Assembly: GCF_000384115.1 (NCBI RefSeq)
Contig: NZ_KB913029.1
Coordinates: forward strand, 3,881,057-3,945,056
Reading direction: 5' to 3'
DNA length: 64,000 nt
Source: Sporichthya polymorpha DSM 43042
GTDB taxonomy: Bacteria; Actinomycetota; Actinomycetes; Sporichthyales; Sporichthyaceae
Shown here: piece after piece, positions 35,929 through 43,619 of the stretch
Layout: every line of letters starts with the position of its first letter
How positions within the stretch are numbered: the stretch's first letter is position 1
Translations under genes and position numbers: made by a program
The notes under the pieces: generated by a model
Database searches by the model: none
What the model saw: the letters and a program-made list of their open reading frames with translations, nothing else
Told to the model about the DNA's origin: nothing

Positions 35929-36429
35929 GGGGGAACACCGCCGCGGTGGGCTCGGGGCCCGTCGTCCCCGCGCATCGAATGCAGGACATTGCAGGGAGGC
36001 CCGACACCGTCGGCGGTGCGTGGGTGGCTGGCGGCGGGTCTCAGCGGTCCACTGCGGCTTCGGGCGAGCCGACGATGAACACGCCGTCGAAGGGGCAGGC
36101 GGCAGGTACGAGGTCGGCAAGCAGGTCGGCAAGTGCCCGGCCGTCGTCGTTGCCGCCGCCGAGCTGCACGGTGTCGCCGCTTCGGGCGATGTCCTTGCCG
36201 ATCCGGACGGCGGGTACTGCGCTCGATTCCGTTGGTTGCGTGCCTTTCGGCCACACCACCAGGCGATAGGAGCCGCCCCCGGCGGGGGAGCGCGCCGGCG
36301 GCGCGCCTCGGGTCGGGTCCGAGGCGCTGACGAATCAATCGCCCTACGACCGCCCAGGTATCACCGTCAACAGGTTGAGTTGGATGCGCGCACACGGGCT
36401 GAATTCGTGCCCGTCAGTAGTCTCGGCGC
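35929..36429. other. 501-bp stretch with only a gene remnant
   Basis: No complete gene is evident. On the minus strand (36041-36259) a readable fragment of about 72 codons survives; it is listed separately. The rest has short frames in every direction with no matching start signals. It lies between the GyrA-like protein and a truncated lipoprotein, near an IS remnant, and looks like decayed accessory DNA. Confidence 0.5.
36041..36259 (-). pseudogene. C-terminal gene fragment, secreted-protein-like
   Basis: An open frame of about 72 codons, extendable upstream to a stop near 36340 without a good start codon. It reads LVVWPKGTQPTESSAVPAVR, then SGDTVQLGGGNDDGRALADL and ACPFDGVFIVGS. The composition is protein-like and it could be the C-terminal part of a secreted or lipoprotein gene whose 5' part is lost. 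Not recognised. Confidence 0.35.
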
Positions 36430-36624
36430 ATGACAGGGGCGAAACGCGGCGGGCGATGCACTACTGCGTGGAAGCGCCGCCGCCCGGGCGTGAGAACGAG
36501 CCTGTCGCTCGCGGTCCTCGCTGTGGTCACTGGTTGTGGATCCACGTCTTCGAACGAAGTGGGGGGCGCCGATTCGGCCGCTTCTGCCCGCACTAACCTC
36601 GACATTTCGCGTGTGAGCGGTTGA
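36430..36624 (+). pseudogene. Truncated lipoprotein gene next to IS remnant
   Basis: A 64-codon frame beginning MTGAKRGGRCTTAWKRRRPG, with a basic n-region, a hydrophobic core (TSLSLAVLAVVTGC) and a lipobox-like VTGC, then a short Ser/Ala linker, then a stop. A mature domain is missing. It ends ~20 bp before the start of IS1380-like sequence, so it is probably the 5' end of a lipoprotein gene cut by transposon insertion or deletion. Confidence 0.45.
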
Positions 36625-36716
36625 GTTCGGCGCGTTAAACACGGAAGTGCCTGTCTGGCACGGGATTCTGGGCTTGTCGAAGGTCCAAGATCGCCGAGCC
36701 GGAAGGCACTCCGTAG

Positions 36717-37409
36717 GTGAAGGGTAGCCGGGTTCGTTCTGTGCCCCGTGTTGAGGCTGGCGGCGAGTCGCTGATCTCTTCAGCGGGTGGGGCGTTGCTT
36801 TTGAAGACCGCGGTGGCCAGCGGCTTGGCCGGTGCCCTGTCCCGGGGGTTGGCGCCGTGGCGGGCGCACCGGGCGGTGCACGACCCAGGTAAGACGGTGC
36901 TCGATCTGGTGGTCGCGATCGCGTTGGGTGGGGACTGTCTGGCCGATCTGGCGTTGGTGCGCGCGCAGCCGGAGCTGTTCGGCCCGGTGGCTTCGGACCC
37001 GACGGTCAGCCGACTTATCGAAACCCTGGCCGCAGATCCGGACACGGCCAAAGCCACACTCGGCGCGATCCGTGCCGCCCGCGCGCAGGCCCGGGCGTGG
37101 GTGTGGTCACGGGTCGATCCGTGGGCTGGTCAGGACCGCCCGGTGCTGGATCTGGACGCCACGCTGGTCGGGGCGCATTCGGAGAAGGAAGGAGCGGCGC
37201 CGACCTTCAAGCGCGGGTTCGGGTTCCACCCGCTCCTGGCCTTCGCCGATCACGGCCCGACCGGAACCGGCGAGCCGTTGGCCGCGCTGCTGCGCCCCGG
37301 CAGTGCGAATGCCAACAACGCCGCCGATCAGATCGCAGTCCTCGATGCCGCACTCGCCCAACTGCCCGAAGCGGTGCGGGGCCGGGTGCTGGTGCGCGCC
37401 CTGGATTAG
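36717..37409 (+). pseudogene. IS1380-family transposase, 3' truncated
   Basis: 230 codons matching the N-terminal half of IS1380-type DDE transposases: starts GSRVRSVPRVEAGGESLISS, then DPTVSRLIETLAADPDTA, and the catalytic-domain start RPVLDLDATLVGAHSEKEGA and FKRGFGFHPLLAFADHG. The frame ends RVLVRALD and stop, where full members continue RVLVRxDSGG for another ~200 residues. The downstream DNA has no transposase-like frame, so the 3' half is deleted. Left-end IS sequence probably reaches to about 36640; no right inverted repeat can be found. Not mobile on its own. Confidence 0.85.
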
Positions 37410-37515
37410 CGCCCCGGCGGGCTCTGGACCGAGGACTTGCCGTCCGACCCATGATCCAGTCGACCAAACAGCCGATCGCTTAGACGCCTCACGGGTCGCG
37501 TTTCGATTGGACGAG

Positions 37516-37878
37516 TTATGCGCTCTTGATCGTCCTCCTGGGAGAAGCGCTCCGGGCACGACGCTTCTTCGCCGGAGTTAGGCCCGTCAGCGCGATCGTC
37601 TCGTCGCCCTTGACCACCGTCAGCTCAAGTCGCCCGCCCACGGCGGTGATGTATTGCTCGAGCACATCGAGTGTGACGTTCCGGGCCCGTTCAATGGCCG
37701 CGATGCGGGGCTGACTCACACCAATCCGCTTCGCGAGCTCCCGCTGTGACAACCCAGCCTGCTCCCGCAACGCGGTCAGCCCCGCAGCGAGTCGCAGTTC
37801 GTCCTCGATCTCCTTGAGCCGGTCAGCGGCACCGGGAGCCTCGAGGACCTTTTTCTCGAAGCGCTCCATGTCACTCAT
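37516..37878 (-). CDS. HigA-like XRE antitoxin
   Basis: A 120-aa HTH antitoxin of the HigA type. The XRE helix-turn-helix is in EQAGLSQRELAKRIGVSQPR and IAAIERARNVTLDVLEQYI, with the family GGRLELTVV strand after it and a basic tail. It overlaps the toxin stop codon (ATGA) and is downstream of the toxin, the HigBA gene order. It would bind the palindrome at 38267-38286 for autorepression. The gene is intact, while its toxin partner looks damaged. Confidence 0.85.
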   Translation of the reverse strand: MSDMERFEKKVLEAPGAADRLKEIEDELRLAAGLTALREQAGLSQRELAKRIGVSQPRIAAIERARNVTLDVLEQYITAVGGRLELTVVKGDETIALTGLTPAKKRRARSASPRRTIKSA

Positions 37879-38174
37879 CGCTTCCTCCCCTTCTCCTCTC
37901 GTCCGCTGGCCCTTTTGTTGGCCAGGGCCGCCTGGTGTGCCTCGAAGCGCTCATCTGCGACCGGAATGTTGCGGACGTACCACCCTTTCCAGTCCTCGCT
38001 CTTGTCTCCGCCGGCCAGGAGGATCGCCCTCCGCACCCGATCGAAGGCGAAGAGGACCCGCACCTCCGTGCGACCTGTCGAACCCGGACGCAGTTCCTTC
38101 ATGTTCTTGTGCCGGCTTGCCACCACGCTTTCCACCAGCGGTCGCCCGAGTGCAGGACCGACGTCGCGGAGCAC
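37875..38174 (-). pseudogene. HigB/Gp49-like toxin, probable N-terminal frameshift
   Basis: The 99-codon frame (GTG 38174) has the C-terminal two thirds of a RelE-fold HigB/Gp49 mRNA interferase: GPALGRPLVESVVASRHKNM, ELRPGSTGRTEVRVLFAFDR, and AILLAGGDKSEDWKGWYVRN. Homologues have ~25 more residues. Reading back in frame gives QLDQADAEALLAAIR after an in-frame TGA, and the adjacent frame gives WTVECHPACGEWAD with no start codon. Restoring one C (GCTGACAG to GCTGACCAG) would join EWAD to QLDQ. It is most likely a one-base deletion, inactivating the toxin or reflecting a sequencing error. Confidence 0.7.
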
Positions 38175-38266
38175 CCTGATCGCCGCCAGCAGTGCCTCCG
38201 CGTCTGCCTGGTCGAGCTGTCAGCCCACTCCCCGCAAGCCGGATGGCACTCGACGGTCCAACCAGA

Positions 38267-38286
38267 TGATAACGATACCGATATCA
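38267..38286. promoter_or_regulatory. Operator of the HigBA-type module
   Basis: A 20-bp pseudo-palindrome, TGATAACGATACCGATATCA, with perfect TGATA/TATCA ends. It is also readable as three GATANC repeats. It lies just upstream of the toxin 5' region and fits a HigA binding site over the promoter. Confidence 0.6.
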
Positions 38287-38846
38287 GCCCCGCCTCCGCC
38301 CCCGCGTGTCAACCATCAGCCGGCGGTGCCAACGATCCGCCGAGGCACCGACAGAACGTCGGCGAGCCAAATGCGCACAGGTGCTGGGGCGGGTCGGACT
38401 CGAACCGACTGCCTAGGACACCTCGACGAGCAGCGTCGGCCAGTCTTCTGACGCGAACCGCCGGCTGACTAGTAGCCCGCAGGCGTCGAAGGCGGCCCAC
38501 ACACGCTCCTACTCAACAGGGGCCGATCGCCCTGAGTATCCGGGAAACAGTTGCCCGCGAGCCCGGAAAGGGGCTCGCTGAGCGGGGGGTTCCGTTCGAC
38601 CCCCGAAGAAGGAATCGGCATCGCGCCCGGAGCCGGTCTCAGGCTCCGACCGGTGAAATTCCGGCGCCAGGTGCCGGCCACCTTCGCAACGTCCGTGGTG
38701 ATGGGCAGGACAACCAGACCGTCGATAGGCGCCTCGGCGGGGGAGGGTCCCCTGGCCGCAAGCCACGCACCCCACAGCGGACGTCCACGGAGAGTCGATC
38801 AGCACGGTGCTGCCGAGCACACGAGCACGGACGCAACCGGCCCTAC
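38287..38846. other. 560-bp stretch with tRNA remnant, no clear gene
   Basis: It contains an inverted copy of the tRNA-Ile2 3' end (38387-38409) and several short, GC-rich frames of up to ~113 codons that look non-coding (no start signals, shifting composition). Around 38550-38640 there are short inverted repeats (GCCCGGAAAGGGGCTCGC region). I see no integrase gene, so the element that may have used the tRNA site is no longer complete. Confidence 0.5.
38386..38409 (-). repeat. Inverted copy of tRNA-Ile2 3' end
   Basis: The minus strand reads GTCGGTTCGAGTCCGACCCG then CCCC; the first 23 nt match exactly the T arm and acceptor 3' side of tRNA-Ile2 (32378-32400). Upstream, CCTAGGCA resembles the variable region, but no 5' half of a tRNA is present. 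It is likely a remnant of an attachment site or of a second tRNA gene. Confidence 0.8.
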
Positions 38847-39068
38847 TCAACCGACCTGGCGCTGACGCTCCACCCAGCCGGCGGGGTCCTTGTCCCAGTC
38901 GTGACCGGCGTCGACTGTGCCGGCGGCCCGCCGTAACGACTGGGCCCGCAACTGGCGATCGACGGCGGCGCGCAGCGCGTCGCGGACGAACTCGCTCCGC
39001 CCGCGGGGCCCGGCGAGCCGGCCGACCGCGGCCACGAGGTCGTCGTCCACTTCAATGTGCACTCGCAT
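38847..39068 (-). CDS. Ribbon-helix-helix antitoxin-like protein
   Basis: A 73-aa RHH (CopG/VapB-like) protein: strand MRVHIEVDDDLVAAVGRLAG, then helix GRSEFVRDALRAAVDRQLRA, and a C-terminal toxin-neutralising-type tail ending WDKDPAGWVERQRQVG. The start ATG 39068 sits 6 nt after TACCTT, so it is probably leaderless; a longer frame from 39125 is less likely. No toxin gene follows it on the same strand. A MazF/PemK-like gene is divergent, 103 bp away. Confidence 0.75.
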   Translation of the reverse strand: MRVHIEVDDDLVAAVGRLAGPRGRSEFVRDALRAAVDRQLRAQSLRRAAGTVDAGHDWDKDPAGWVERQRQVG

Positions 39069-39074
39069 GTGTAG

Positions 39075-39080
39075 AAGGTA
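39075..39080 (-). promoter_or_regulatory. -10 box of leaderless RHH gene
   Basis: TACCTT on the minus strand, 6 nt before ATG 39068, with no ribosome-binding sequence. Confidence 0.45.
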
Positions 39081-39171
39081 GGTCCAAGCGGACGGAGCTT
39101 CCTGCGCTTCATGGTGCGGCGGCACGGGGTGCCGGCTCGCCCCCGGGCACCGGACCAGGCAGGCTTGCTCC

Positions 39172-39621
39172 GTGAACGTGGCCCGGATCTCCTCGCGACT
39201 GCTCGCCCGGCTGTTGGAGCCGCGACCGCGCCGAACGCGCCCGAAGCCGCCCGGTGGACGGATCCTGACCTATTCGCCGGACCTCGACGGCGCCGCGGAC
39301 CCGGGGGAGGTCGTGTGGGCGTGGGTGCCGTTCGAGGACGACCCGAGCCGGGGCAAGGACCGACCACTCCTGGTGGTGGGGCGGGACGGGCACCGACTCT
39401 TCGGCCTCATGCTCTCCAGCAACGCGGACCGGGAGGGACAGCGGCACTGGATGCACCTCGGCGCCGGGGCGTGGGACGGTCAGCAGCGGCCGTCGTGGAT
39501 CCGGCTCGACCGGGTGCTCGACGTCCAGGAGAACGGCGTCCGGCGCGAGGGCGCGATCCTCGACCGCGCGCGGTTCGACAAGGTCGCGGCCGAGCTGCGC
39601 CGGTCCTACGGCTGGACGTAG
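39172..39621 (+). CDS. MazF/PemK-like protein
   Basis: A 149-aa protein of the PemK/MazF-like toxin superfamily as found in Actinobacteria: after a basic N-terminus (RPRRTRPKPPGGRILTYSPD) come GEVVWAWVPFEDDPSRGKDR, PLLVVGRDGHRLFGLMLSS and RPSWIRLDRVLDVQENGVRR. Classical MazF proteins are mRNA interferases; this longer actinobacterial branch is less well studied and may not be toxic. GTG 39172 or 39178 as start. Divergent from an RHH protein, which could be its antitoxin in an unusual layout. Confidence 0.72.
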   Translation: MNVARISSRLLARLLEPRPRRTRPKPPGGRILTYSPDLDGAADPGEVVWAWVPFEDDPSRGKDRPLLVVGRDGHRLFGLMLSSNADREGQRHWMHLGAGAWDGQQRPSWIRLDRVLDVQENGVRREGAILDRARFDKVAAELRRSYGWT

Positions 39622-39667
39622 CCGGCGCGGCGCGGAATGGACACGAGCGCGGCTCGGTTCTCCCGTC

Positions 39668-40012
39668 ATGTACGCGATGGGGCGGGACGAGTTCGAGTTC
39701 GAGGTCGGCCGGGTTCTGGAGAACCTGCCGCAGCGATTGAGCAGCCGGATCGCCAATGTGTCGTTCGGTGTCGACGACGGGTTCGAGAACCTCAATCTGC
39801 TTGGCCTCTACGAAGGCGTCCCACTGACCAAGCGCACCAGTCAGTACGCCTTCGCCCTGCCGGACCGCATCACGATCTACCGCCTGCCAATCCTCATCCG
39901 CTGCTGGATGCGGGACGAGGTGGTCGCGCTGATCGAGAAGGTCGTCAAGCACGAAGTCGGTCACTACTTCGGCATCGACGACGCACGCTTGCACGAGCTC
40001 GGCTACGCCTGA
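39668..40012 (+). CDS. Zincin-like metallopeptidase family protein
   Basis: A 114-aa protein of the short metallopeptidase family PF06262 (zincin-like, formerly DUF1025). The HExxH motif is in KHEVGHYFGIDDARLHELG, with the third ligand a few residues on (DD..LHELG). The N-terminal part FEFEVGRVLENLPQRLSSRI is typical. ATG 39668 or ATG 39677 could be the start. Substrates are unknown for the family. Confidence 0.85.
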   Translation: MYAMGRDEFEFEVGRVLENLPQRLSSRIANVSFGVDDGFENLNLLGLYEGVPLTKRTSQYAFALPDRITIYRLPILIRCWMRDEVVALIEKVVKHEVGHYFGIDDARLHELGYA

Positions 40013-40019
40013 CGGGTCG

Positions 40020-40841
40020 TCACCAGGGTTGCGCGGCGACGAGCGGGGCGGCGAGGGGTTCGAGCGCGGTGACGAGCTCGTCGATCTCCGCCGGCTCCAG
40101 GGCGTCGTAGGGCGGGGCGGCCAGATCGTCCGTCAGATCCTCGATCCGTTGCTTGACCGCACGGCCTCGTTCGGTGAGCAGGCAGTCCTCGCCGACGATG
40201 CCGCGCCGGCGCAGACCCTCGACGCCGGCGGCGAGGTGCGCGGCCGGGAGGTGGTGGGTCCGTCCGAACTTCTCGGCCGGCATGCCCATGTCGAGCGCGA
40301 CCAGGATGTGCGCCTCCAGACCGTTGATGCGCTCGGTCATCAGTGCAGCGATGTGGCCGTCACCCCGGTGCTCGCGCAGCAACGTCGCGGCGTGGAAGAG
40401 GCGAGCCGCCGCACCCTCGGGCAGCGGCAGCGCCCGTAGGGCGGCGTACATCGGGCGGCCCTCGTACGGCGCGCTGACGGCGGCTTTGGTCAGCAGGTGT
40501 CCGGCGCGGACGAACGCGGGGGAGTCGACGTGCTCGCCGAGGATCCGTCGCATCGTCGCGACGCAGCCGTGTTGTCGAGCGGCGAAGGCCGCCTCCGGGG
40601 TCGTGGTGTCCCAGACCTTCGGGATGTGCCGCGCCACCTCGCCCGCGGCGAAGTTGTAGAACAGGGCGTCGACGACCTCCGCCGGGACCCGGCCGAGCGG
40701 CGCGGCGCGGCCGGCGAAGTAGGTGTCCCAGAAGTCCGTGAACCCGAGGGCGAACAGTGCCTCGTTCGGTTCGTCGAAGGCGTAGGGGATCACCCCGATC
40801 GGCTCGACCAGCTCGAACATCCGCCGTGCCGTCGCGTTCAT
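40020..40841 (-). CDS. SCO6745 family protein
   Basis: A 273-aa protein of the actinobacterial SCO6745/SalK-like family, with a helical N-terminus (MNATARRMFELVEPIGVIPY) and a winged-helix region late in the chain (GLRRRGIVGEDCLLTERGRA; VKQRIEDLTDDLAAPPYDAL). AGGAGGAGG precedes the ATG. The biochemical role is not known; the C-terminal part suggests DNA or ligand binding. Divergent from the S9 peptidase gene with ~100 bp between. Confidence 0.75.
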   Translation of the reverse strand: MNATARRMFELVEPIGVIPYAFDEPNEALFALGFTDFWDTYFAGRAAPLGRVPAEVVDALFYNFAAGEVARHIPKVWDTTTPEAAFAARQHGCVATMRRILGEHVDSPAFVRAGHLLTKAAVSAPYEGRPMYAALRALPLPEGAAARLFHAATLLREHRGDGHIAALMTERINGLEAHILVALDMGMPAEKFGRTHHLPAAHLAAGVEGLRRRGIVGEDCLLTERGRAVKQRIEDLTDDLAAPPYDALEPAEIDELVTALEPLAAPLVAAQPW

Positions 40842-40930
40842 GGGGTGATCCTCCTCCTGCTCGGTCGTTCACCGGTGCAGACCGGAGCGCGGCGGCGAAG
40901 TCATCGGCGTCGTGCGGCGTCGTCGGCTCG

Positions 40931-40936
40931 TAGGGT
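40931..40936 (+). promoter_or_regulatory. -10 box of leaderless S9 peptidase gene
   Basis: TAGGGT, 6 nt, ATG 40943; no ribosome-binding site. Confidence 0.45.
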
Positions 40937-40942
40937 GGCGCC

Positions 40943-42913
40943 ATGATCGTTCGCGCACCGTACGGATCCTGGTCCACGCCGATCACGTCGGAGCTGCTGC
41001 TCAGTGCGGCGGTTCAGCTCCGGGAGGTGCGGGTCGACGACGACACCGGCGTGGTGTGGGCGGAAGGGCGGCCCGCCGAGGGCGGCCGGACGCAGCTCGT
41101 CCGGCTCGACGCCGCGGGCAACCGGACCGACCTGCTGCCCGACGGATTCAACGCCCGCACCGGCGTGCACGAGTACGGCGGCGGGTCGTGGTGGGTGCGC
41201 GACGGCGTCGTCTGGTTCGTGAACTGGGTCGACCAGCGGCTGTACCGGCTCGAGCCCGGCGGGGAGCCGCAACCGCTGACCGAGGAGCCGGCGGTGCCGC
41301 GTGGTGACCGGTGGGCGGACGGGGAGATCTCGCCCGACGGGGAGTGGATCGTCTGCGTGCGCGAGCAGCACGCGGCCGAGGGCGGCGCGGCGGCGGTGCG
41401 CAACGAGATCGTCCGCCTGGCGGCCCATGCCCCGTCGACGCCGGAGATCCTCGCGACCGGAACCGACTTCGTGTCCTCACCGCGGTTGTCGCCGGACGGA
41501 CGCACCCTGGCCTACGTCCGGTGGAATCACCCGTCGATGCCGTGGGACGACACGGAGCTCGTGCGACTGGACCTCGACTCCGGGGCCGAGACGGTGGTCG
41601 CCGGCGGACCGGGGGAGTCGGTCGGCGAGCCGCGGTGGACCGAGGACGGGCGGCTTCTCTTCCTCTCCGACCGCACCGACTGGTGGAATCTCTACTGCGC
41701 CGAGCCCGACGGCACCGTCGCGTCCGTGGTCGAGATCGACGCCGAGATCGGCTGGCCCGCCTGGATGTTCGGCGCGGCCCGCTACGCGGTGCTGGCCGAC
41801 GGCACGGTGGTGTTCGCGCGCGTCCGCGGTGGGTACGACGGGCTGGCGCTGCGTCTGACCGATGGTCAGATCGTCGATCTCGACCTGCCGTTCTCGATCT
41901 ACTCGGACCTGCGGCTCGCGGGCCCGTCCTCGGTCGTGGTGGTTGCCGGGAGTCCGACGAGCGAGCAGATCGTCGCGCGGATCGATCTGACCGACGGAAA
42001 GCCCGTCGTGACGGAGCTGCGGGCGCCGCGGGCCCTCGGCCTCGATCCGGCGCTCATTTCGCTGCCCGAGCACGTCTCGTTCCCGAGCCGCGGGGTGGAC
42101 GGCTCCGCGCGCACTGCCCACGCGCTGTACTACCCGCCGACCAACCCGGCGTTCGAAGCGGCCGCGGGGGAGCGCCCGCCGCTGCTCGTGGTGATCCACG
42201 GCGGCCCGACCGCGGCAGCGATCCCCGTGCTCCAGCTCGGTCTGCAGTTCTGGACCAGCCGCGGCTTCGCCGTCGTCGACGTCAACTACGGCGGCTCGAC
42301 CGGTTACGGCCGTCCGTACCGGGATCTGCTGAAGGACGCGTGGGGCGTGATCGACGTCGAGGACTGCCTCGCGGCGGCGCGTTGGCTCGCGGAGAGCGAT
42401 CGCGCGGACCCGGACCGGCTGTGCATCCGCGGCGGGTCGGCCGGTGGGTTCACCACGCTCGCCGCCCTGGTGCGCGAGGACACCCCGTTCGCCGCGGGCG
42501 CCGACCACTTCGGGGTCTCGGACCTCGCGGCACTCGCCGCCGAGACCCACAAGTTCGAGAGCCGCTACCTCGACGGCCTCGTCGGCCCGTACCCCGAGGC
42601 GGCGGAGATCTACCGCGAGCGCTCGCCGATCAGCCAGGTCGAGAAGTTCCGCAAGCCGCTCATCGTGCTGCAGGGGAGCGAGGACGCCGTCGTCCCGCCC
42701 GCCCAGTCCGAGGTGATCGTCGACGCCCTCCGAACCCGCGGGGTCCCGGTCGCCTACCTCCTGTTCGAAGGCGAGCAGCACGGTTTCCGTCGGGCCGAGA
42801 ACATCCGCCGCGCGGTCGAGTCCGAGCTCTCCTTCTACGCCCAGGTATTCGGCTTCGACCTCCCCGAGGAGGAGGGCATCGACCCGGTGCTGATCGAGAA
42901 CCTGGCGGGGTAA
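40943..42913 (+). CDS. Prolyl oligopeptidase family (S9) serine peptidase
   Basis: A 656-aa S9 peptidase, probably cytoplasmic (no signal peptide). The N-terminal ~370 residues form a beta-propeller-type filter with WD-like blades (SPRLSPDGRTLAYVRW). The C-terminal alpha/beta hydrolase domain has the oxyanion region LVVIHGGPTAA, nucleophile Ser in CIRGGSAGGFTTL, Asp in GSEDAVVPPAQSE and His in EGEQHGFRRAENI. It resembles dipeptidyl/acylaminoacyl peptidases. Probably leaderless. The exact specificity is unknown. Confidence 0.92.
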   Translation: MIVRAPYGSWSTPITSELLLSAAVQLREVRVDDDTGVVWAEGRPAEGGRTQLVRLDAAGNRTDLLPDGFNARTGVHEYGGGSWWVRDGVVWFVNWVDQRLYRLEPGGEPQPLTEEPAVPRGDRWADGEISPDGEWIVCVREQHAAEGGAAAVRNEIVRLAAHAPSTPEILATGTDFVSSPRLSPDGRTLAYVRWNHPSMPWDDTELVRLDLDSGAETVVAGGPGESVGEPRWTEDGRLLFLSDRTDWWNLYCAEPDGTVASVVEIDAEIGWPAWMFGAARYAVLADGTVVFARVRGGYDGLALRLTDGQIVDLDLPFSIYSDLRLAGPSSVVVVAGSPTSEQIVARIDLTDGKPVVTELRAPRALGLDPALISLPEHVSFPSRGVDGSARTAHALYYPPTNPAFEAAAGERPPLLVVIHGGPTAAAIPVLQLGLQFWTSRGFAVVDVNYGGSTGYGRPYRDLLKDAWGVIDVEDCLAAARWLAESDRADPDRLCIRGGSAGGFTTLAALVREDTPFAAGADHFGVSDLAALAAETHKFESRYLDGLVGPYPEAAEIYRERSPISQVEKFRKPLIVLQGSEDAVVPPAQSEVIVDALRTRGVPVAYLLFEGEQHGFRRAENIRRAVESELSFYAQVFGFDLPEEEGIDPVLIENLAG

Positions 42914-42931
42914 CAACCGGCACCGTCTTCC

Positions 42932-42971
42932 CATAGCACTATCGTTCCGATAGCGGTATGGTTGTGCTATG
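42932..42971 (+). promoter_or_regulatory. Nested-palindrome operator/promoter of HTH-NTase pair
   Basis: Outer inverted repeat CATAGCAC (42932-42939) and GTGCTATG (42964-42971). Inner inverted repeat CTATCG-TTC-CGATAG (42939-42953). A -10 box TATGGT (42957-42962) is 6 nt before ATG 42969, so the mRNA is probably leaderless and the operator covers the promoter from -35 to the start codon, ideal for autorepression by the encoded HTH protein. Confidence 0.72.
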
Positions 42972-43619
42972 GAGGTGTCGGTCGGCGAGGCGGCGGTCCG
43001 GCTCGGGGTGAGCGGGCGACGGGTGCGGGAGCGGATCGCGTCCGGAGACCTGCGAGCGCGCCGGATCGGGCGGGCCTGGGTGGTGGACGAGGCGCAACTC
43101 GGCCGCTCGCCGCGGGTTGGTCGGCCGATGTCGCGCCGGGTCGCCTGGGCATTCCTGGATCTCCTCGCCGGTGGCGTTGGCGAAGGCGTCAGTCAGCCCG
43201 AGCAGTCGCGGCTTCGCAAGAAGCGCTCGCTTCTGCTCGAAGCGTCGGATCCGGCATCGCTGCTGCGGTCCTGGCTCCCCGCCCGGGCTGAGGTCCGTCG
43301 CTACTCGGCCGCCGACGCCGACCTGCCCGCGCTCCGCGAGGACGCGCGAATCGCGTTGTCGGGGGTGAGCGATATGCGTAGTGGCATGGCAGCAGCAGGG
43401 GTGGTCGAGGGGTACGTCGGGGACGATGAGGTCGACAACCTGGTCGCGGACTTCCTGCTCTCGGAGCGGGGGGAGCCCAACGTGATCCTGCACGTCCTCC
43501 AGGAAGACCGGCCCGTCGCGGCGCCCGTTCCGCTTCCCCTCCTGCTGGCGGACCTGGCCGACCATGACGGCCCGCGTGAGAGAGCGGCGGTGGCGCGGCT
43601 GCTGCGGGATCTCCCGTGA
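42969..43619 (+). CDS. HTH protein paired with nucleotidyltransferase
   Basis: A 216-aa protein. Residues 1-50 form a MerR/excisionase-type helix-turn-helix (VSVGEAAVRLGVSGRRVRER; ARRIGRAWVVDEAQL). The rest (about 55-216) is an unrecognised domain with RRYSAADADLPALREDARIA and VVEGYVGDDEVDNLVADFLL, ending in a leucine-rich helix. It overlaps the downstream nucleotidyltransferase by 4 nt (GTGA). Gene order, HTH first and NTase second, parallels AbiEi/AbiEii, but the sequence is different. A new or divergent toxin-antitoxin antitoxin is the best guess. Confidence 0.72.
   Translation: MEVSVGEAAVRLGVSGRRVRERIASGDLRARRIGRAWVVDEAQLGRSPRVGRPMSRRVAWAFLDLLAGGVGEGVSQPEQSRLRKKRSLLLEASDPASLLRSWLPARAEVRRYSAADADLPALREDARIALSGVSDMRSGMAAAGVVEGYVGDDEVDNLVADFLLSERGEPNVILHVLQEDRPVAAPVPLPLLLADLADHDGPRERAAVARLLRDLP

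Noticed and set aside
38469-38865. Overlapping frames on both strands (70-113 codons)
   Set aside because: No start signals, no recognisable domain and composition typical of non-coding high-GC DNA.
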